Below, in pieces: positions 60,718 through 64,000 of a stretch of DNA of 64,000 nucleotides. A program made the position numbers and the translations under genes. The stretch is from UBA2882 sp045542735. GTDB lineage: Bacteria > Bacillota > Clostridia > Lachnospirales > Lachnospiraceae. Within the stretch, counting starts at the first letter, position 1; the number at the start of each line of letters is the position of its first letter. The notes beneath the pieces were generated by a model. It was not told the origin of the DNA. It did no database searches and was given only the letters and a program-made list of their open reading frames with translations. The stretch is from assembly GCA_045542735.1 (NCBI GenBank), contig JAZQLQ010000026.1:310001-374000 (forward strand), given 5' to 3'.

Positions 60718-61806
60718 ATGATTTCAAATCAAATACTGCAGAATACGATAGATGGATTAAAGGCAATATCACGTGTAGACTTTGTGGTAATGGATACCGA
60801 TGGTAATGAAGTGGCGGCAACCATGTCCGGTACGGCAGAGTATAGTGCGCCGGTCAGGGATTTTGTGCTTTCCCCGGCTGATAGCCAGGAGTTTTCCAAG
60901 TATCAGTTTTTTAAAATCTATGATGAGCATACTACCGAGTATATATTGGTAGTTGTGGGAGCCGGTGAGGATGCCTACATGGTAGGTAAGATGGCGGCTT
61001 TCCAGTTACAGGGGCTGATGGTTGCTTACAAAGAGCGTTTTGATAAGGATAACTTTATCAAAAACTTATTGCTTGATAACCTTCTTTTGGTAGACATATT
61101 CAGCCGTGCAAAGAAATTGCATATACCTATCGAAGCCAAACGTACGGTTATGATTGTAGAGCCTCGTGATGGTAAAGACAGCAATATGCTGGAGGCTGTC
61201 CGTTCCTATTTTGGTGCAGGTAATAAGGATTTTATTACTGCTGTTGACGAAAACAGTGTGGTCATTGTCAAAGAGTTGCAGGACAACGATCACAAAGCAG
61301 AGTTGGAAAAGGTAGCTATGGGTATTAAGAGCCATTTGGAGCGTGAAGGCATTTCCAAGGTCCATGTGGCATATGGTAATATAGTAAAAGAGATTAAAGA
61401 AGTCAGCCGATCCTATAAAGAGGCCAAGATGGCCATGGATGTAGGCAAGATTTTCTTTGAGGACAGAGGCGTGATTGCATATAGCGAATTGGGTATCGGA
61501 CGTTTGATTTATCAGTTGCCCATTCCCCTTTGCAAGATGTTTATCAGTGAGATTTTTGGTGGAAAGAGTCCGGATGATTTTGACGAAGAGACCATTACCA
61601 CCATTCACAAATTCTTTGAAAACAGTCTGAATGTATCCGAGACATCCAGACAATTGTTTATTCACAGAAATACATTGGTATATCGTCTGGACAAATTGCA
61701 GAAGAGTACCGGACTTGATTTGAGAGTCTTTGAGGACGCCATTACCTTTAAGATTGCGTTGATGGTCGTAAAATACATGAAGTACATGGAAAGCTTTGAT
61801 TACTAA
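60718..61806 (+). CDS. PucR-type helix-turn-helix regulator
   Basis: A 362-residue transcription factor. The C-terminal PucR helix-turn-helix is ENSLNVSETSRQLFIHRNTL then VYRLDKLQKSTGLDL. The middle has a GGDEF-like/CdaR region (VHVAYGNIVKEIKEVSRSYKEAK); the N-terminal part resembles a small-ligand-sensing domain as in sugar-diacid regulators. Ligand and targets are unknown. It lies 21 bases before ftsE, so it may be cotranscribed with ftsEX. GAAGGAGCGGG is its ribosome site, after a 200-base AT-rich leader with no other feature. Confidence 0.83.
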   Translation: MISNQILQNTIDGLKAISRVDFVVMDTDGNEVAATMSGTAEYSAPVRDFVLSPADSQEFSKYQFFKIYDEHTTEYILVVVGAGEDAYMVGKMAAFQLQGLMVAYKERFDKDNFIKNLLLDNLLLVDIFSRAKKLHIPIEAKRTVMIVEPRDGKDSNMLEAVRSYFGAGNKDFITAVDENSVVIVKELQDNDHKAELEKVAMGIKSHLEREGISKVHVAYGNIVKEIKEVSRSYKEAKMAMDVGKIFFEDRGVIAYSELGIGRLIYQLPIPLCKMFISEIFGGKSPDDFDEETITTIHKFFENSLNVSETSRQLFIHRNTLVYRLDKLQKSTGLDLRVFEDAITFKIALMVVKYMKYMESFDY

Positions 61807-61827
61807 AGGAAAGCAGGTAAGTTAGAA

Positions 61828-62514
61828 ATGATAAAATTGGATCATGTGAGTAAATCATATTCCACAGGTGCTCCGGCATTGAATGATGTTAGTATTCATA
61901 TTGAAAAAGGTGAGTTTGTATTTATCGTAGGTGACAGTGGCTCCGGTAAATCCACATTGATTAAACTATTGTTGAGAGAGTTAATTCCCACATCCGGTAC
62001 CATTGAGGTGAATGGTGTTAATGTAGGCAAATTGAGACATCGGAAGATTCCCAAATTCAGAAGAAATATCGGAGTTGTATTTCAGGATTTCCGTTTGTTG
62101 AAGGACCGCAATGTATACGAAAACGTGGCATTTGCACAGAGAGTTGTACAAGTACCCAACAAAGAGATTAAAAAGAACGTACCGTCCATTCTGTCTATTG
62201 TAGGATTGGCAGGTAAGTACAAGGCCAAACCCAAGCAGTTATCCGGTGGTGAGCAGCAGCGTGTAGCTTTGGCAAGAGCCCTTGTTAACAATCCGCCTAT
62301 TTTATTGGCAGATGAGCCTACCGGTAACTTGGATCCCAAAAACTCTTGGGAAATTATGAAACTGTTGGAAGAAATCAACGAGAAGGGTACAACGGTATTG
62401 GTGGTTACCCACAATCGTGAGATAGTAAACGAGATGAAAAAACGAGTTGTGACGATGAATAAGGGTGTTATCGTCAGCGACCAGAAAGAAGGCTCTTACA
62501 TCGATGAGATTTAG
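61828..62514 (+). CDS. ftsE: Cell division ATP-binding protein FtsE
   Basis: A 228-residue ABC ATPase: Walker A GDSGSGKST at residues 35-43, Q-loop VFQDFRLLKDR, signature LSGGEQQRVALARAL and Walker B ILLADEPTGNLD. With FtsX it transmits a signal across the membrane to a peptidoglycan hydrolase. AAGGAAAGCAGG precedes the ATG. It overlaps ftsX by 11 bases. Confidence 0.96.
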   Translation: MIKLDHVSKSYSTGAPALNDVSIHIEKGEFVFIVGDSGSGKSTLIKLLLRELIPTSGTIEVNGVNVGKLRHRKIPKFRRNIGVVFQDFRLLKDRNVYENVAFAQRVVQVPNKEIKKNVPSILSIVGLAGKYKAKPKQLSGGEQQRVALARALVNNPPILLADEPTGNLDPKNSWEIMKLLEEINEKGTTVLVVTHNREIVNEMKKRVVTMNKGVIVSDQKEGSYIDEI

Positions 62515-63400
62515 TACATTTATTTATACATTAAAACAGGGCGTTGTAAATATTTTCCGCAATAAATGGTATTCCCTTGCCTCCATTGCTACCATTGGTG
62601 CGTGTCTGTTTATGTTTGGTCTGTTTTATTCCATTGTTGCCAATTTCCAGCATATCGTGAAAGAGGCACAGGAAGGTGTTGCTGTTACCGTCTTCTTTGA
62701 TGAGGATATCAGTGAAGAACGGATTGCAGAAATCGGAGCTTTGATTGAAGCACGTACGGAAGTAAAGAGAACCAACTACATATCTGCTGATGCAGCATGG
62801 GAAAGTTTTAAACAGGAATATTTGGGAGAATATGCCGATGGATTTACAGAAAATCCTTTGCAGGATTCTGCCAACTACGAGATATACCTGAATGATGTTT
62901 CCCAACAGGCTTCCCTGGTTGCTTATTTGGAGACTGTGGAAGGTATCCGTATGATTAACAAATCCGAGATTACTGCCAATACCTTAGCAGGCATTAATAA
63001 GTTGGTAGGTTATGTAGCACTTGGTATTATTGCCATCCTCTTGGCAGTATCCGTGTTCTTGATTTCCAATACGGTTACCATTGGTATTTCTGTCCGTAAA
63101 GAAGAGATTAATATTATGAAATATATTGGTGCAACGGACTTTTTCGTTCGTTTCCCCTTTGTGATAGAGGGTATGTTGATCGGAGCGGTAGGATCTTTGC
63201 TACCGTTAGCGGTTGTATATCTGGTATACAATAGTGTAATAGAGTTTGTATTAAACAAATTTACGGTACTGTCCGGTATTCTCAACTTCCTGTCTGTGGA
63301 AGAAGTATTTAGTACCCTGATACCGGTTTCGCTTGCAATCGGTATTGGTATTGGTTTTATCGGAAGTTTTACAACTGTAAGAAAACATATTCGCGTATAG
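62504..63400 (+). CDS. ftsX: Cell division protein FtsX
   Basis: A 298-residue permease-like protein with four membrane helices: ~22-42, then three in the C-terminal half (~175-197, ~222-245, ~270-290). The external domain in between (EISEERIAEIGALIEARTEVK...) regulates hydrolases. NKWYSLASIATIGACLFMFG and VRKEEINIMKYIGATDFFVR are typical. I take ATG 62504, inside the end of ftsE, because the protein starts MRFSTFIYTLKQG; a start at 62465 lies further inside ftsE. Confidence 0.94.
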   Translation: MRFSTFIYTLKQGVVNIFRNKWYSLASIATIGACLFMFGLFYSIVANFQHIVKEAQEGVAVTVFFDEDISEERIAEIGALIEARTEVKRTNYISADAAWESFKQEYLGEYADGFTENPLQDSANYEIYLNDVSQQASLVAYLETVEGIRMINKSEITANTLAGINKLVGYVALGIIAILLAVSVFLISNTVTIGISVRKEEINIMKYIGATDFFVRFPFVIEGMLIGAVGSLLPLAVVYLVYNSVIEFVLNKFTVLSGILNFLSVEEVFSTLIPVSLAIGIGIGFIGSFTTVRKHIRV

Positions 63401-63415
63401 TAAGGAACAGAGTTT

Positions 63416-64000
63416 ATGAGAAAGTATATTAGAGGATTTGCAATATTCATGTGCGTTGCGGTAATGAGCGCCATGGTTCCCACATCTGTGTATGCGACAA
63501 CAGATGATGAATTGAAAGAGCAAAAAGAGGCTATTGACCAGAGCAAGGAAGAACTGGATGGTGCCAAAGAAGAAAAAGAAGCCATGCAGGATACCATTAA
63601 TGGTTTGGAAAATGAAAAAGAAGAACTGGAAGAAGCAAAAGATGATCTCAGTGAATATGTGGTCCAATTAGATGGCCAGTTAAATTCATTACAAGGTAAA
63701 TTGATGGAGCTGGAGATTAAGATTGCAGAAAAGCAGTTGGAAGTGGATCAGATTAATGAACAATTGCGTCTGGCAGAAGAGACAGAAGCCAATCAGTATG
63801 CATCCATGAAGATGCGTATCAAGTTTATGTACGAAAAAGGTGACCAGTCTTATATGTCCATGCTTTTTAGTGCACAGAATTTTTCTGATATGCTCAATAA
63901 AGCGGAGTATGTGGAAGAGATTTCCCGTTATGACAGAGAGATGTTGGTGCAATATCAGCAGACCAAAGAAGCAATTTCTCTTTTGAAGGATCAGCTGGAG
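63416..64000 (+). CDS. Coiled-coil peptidoglycan hydrolase (PcsB/EnvC-like), 3' end outside window
   Basis: The first 195 codons of a secreted protein, open to the window end. A signal peptide (MRKYIRGFAIFMCVAVMSAM, with a likely cleavage near SVYA) is followed by a long charged coiled coil (KEELDGAKEEKEAMQDTING...) and a MRIKFMYEKGDQSYMSMLF block typical of PcsB and EnvC/CwlO-type hydrolases controlled by FtsEX. The catalytic domain (CHAP, NlpC/P60 or M23) is beyond the end. It is 15 bases after ftsX, an order that fits FtsEX with its hydrolase. Confidence 0.88.
   Translation, partial: MRKYIRGFAIFMCVAVMSAMVPTSVYATTDDELKEQKEAIDQSKEELDGAKEEKEAMQDTINGLENEKEELEEAKDDLSEYVVQLDGQLNSLQGKLMELEIKIAEKQLEVDQINEQLRLAEETEANQYASMKMRIKFMYEKGDQSYMSMLFSAQNFSDMLNKAEYVEEISRYDREMLVQYQQTKEAISLLKDQLE

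Noticed and set aside
1..64000. Prophage, plasmid or transposon genes
   Set aside because: I saw no integrase, transposase, replication or structural phage genes in either strand.

Overview
The window looks like chromosome of a low-GC Firmicute of the Lachnospiraceae type. The evidence is the protein set: a class II Fba, a GNAT/AraC-rich accessory region, LytS/YesN sugar regulation, a DUF6465 protein, type III glutamine synthetase, a PucR-type regulator and FtsEX with a PcsB-like hydrolase. Regulation is also Gram-positive: strong AGGAGG ribosome sites, a perfect CIRCE operator and a tryptophan T-box. No phage, plasmid, transposase or CRISPR-Cas genes are seen.

Layout. 1-4.9 kb is housekeeping: murB (cut by the window edge), rapZ, whiA, a Crh-like HPr, a lipid kinase and fructose-bisphosphate aldolase. 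4.9-14.1 kb is an accessory block of small same-strand genes (CbrC-like, ACT, GNAT, ICMT-like, DUF2716, methyltransferase, small membrane proteins, AraC/GyrI) mixed with broken fragments. It is bracketed by two different intergenic arrays of short hairpins. 14.1-25 kb holds a cyclophilin, an acetyltransferase and a sugar system: membrane-anchored binding protein, LytS-type kinase, YesN-type regulator, a second binding lipoprotein, then a ChvE-like binding protein with its ATPase and permease. 25-31 kb carries an MBOAT/SGNH O-acylation pair, an aminotransferase, a patatin-like lipase and UppP, followed by a ~450-bp imperfect inverted repeat that can fold into one giant hairpin.

31-36 kb has a lysine/alanine-rich DUF6465 protein, a YARHG/SH3 lipoprotein, a Trp T-box with an orphan trpB, and a DUF3795 protein. 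36-41 kb is the heat-shock cluster hrcA-grpE-dnaK-dnaJ. 41-47 kb has a CmpB-like membrane protein, hisD, prmA, rsmE, a cysteine desulfurase and thiI. 47-56.7 kb is tRNA modification and RNA decay: an HPr-like protein, mtaB, ireB, ruvX, a DUF1292 gene, RNase J, a YlbF-like gene, a short MltG-like gene, trmR, trhP and glnN. After a lone tRNA-Gln come an acyl-ACP thioesterase, cvfB, a third HPr-like protein, a CPBP protease, a WecG/TagA glycosyltransferase, a PucR-type regulator, ftsE, ftsX and the start of a coiled-coil hydrolase.

How parts work together. Binding-protein sensing through LytS/YesN probably controls ChvE/GguAB-type monosaccharide uptake feeding glycolysis (Fba). Crh and two more HPr-fold proteins, all without the catalytic histidine, suggest carbon control that goes beyond phosphotransfer. 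The most interesting unexplained features are the 64-bp-period hairpin array (5.03-5.34 kb), the second array (13.76-14.06 kb) and the giant hairpin (30.60-31.05 kb).
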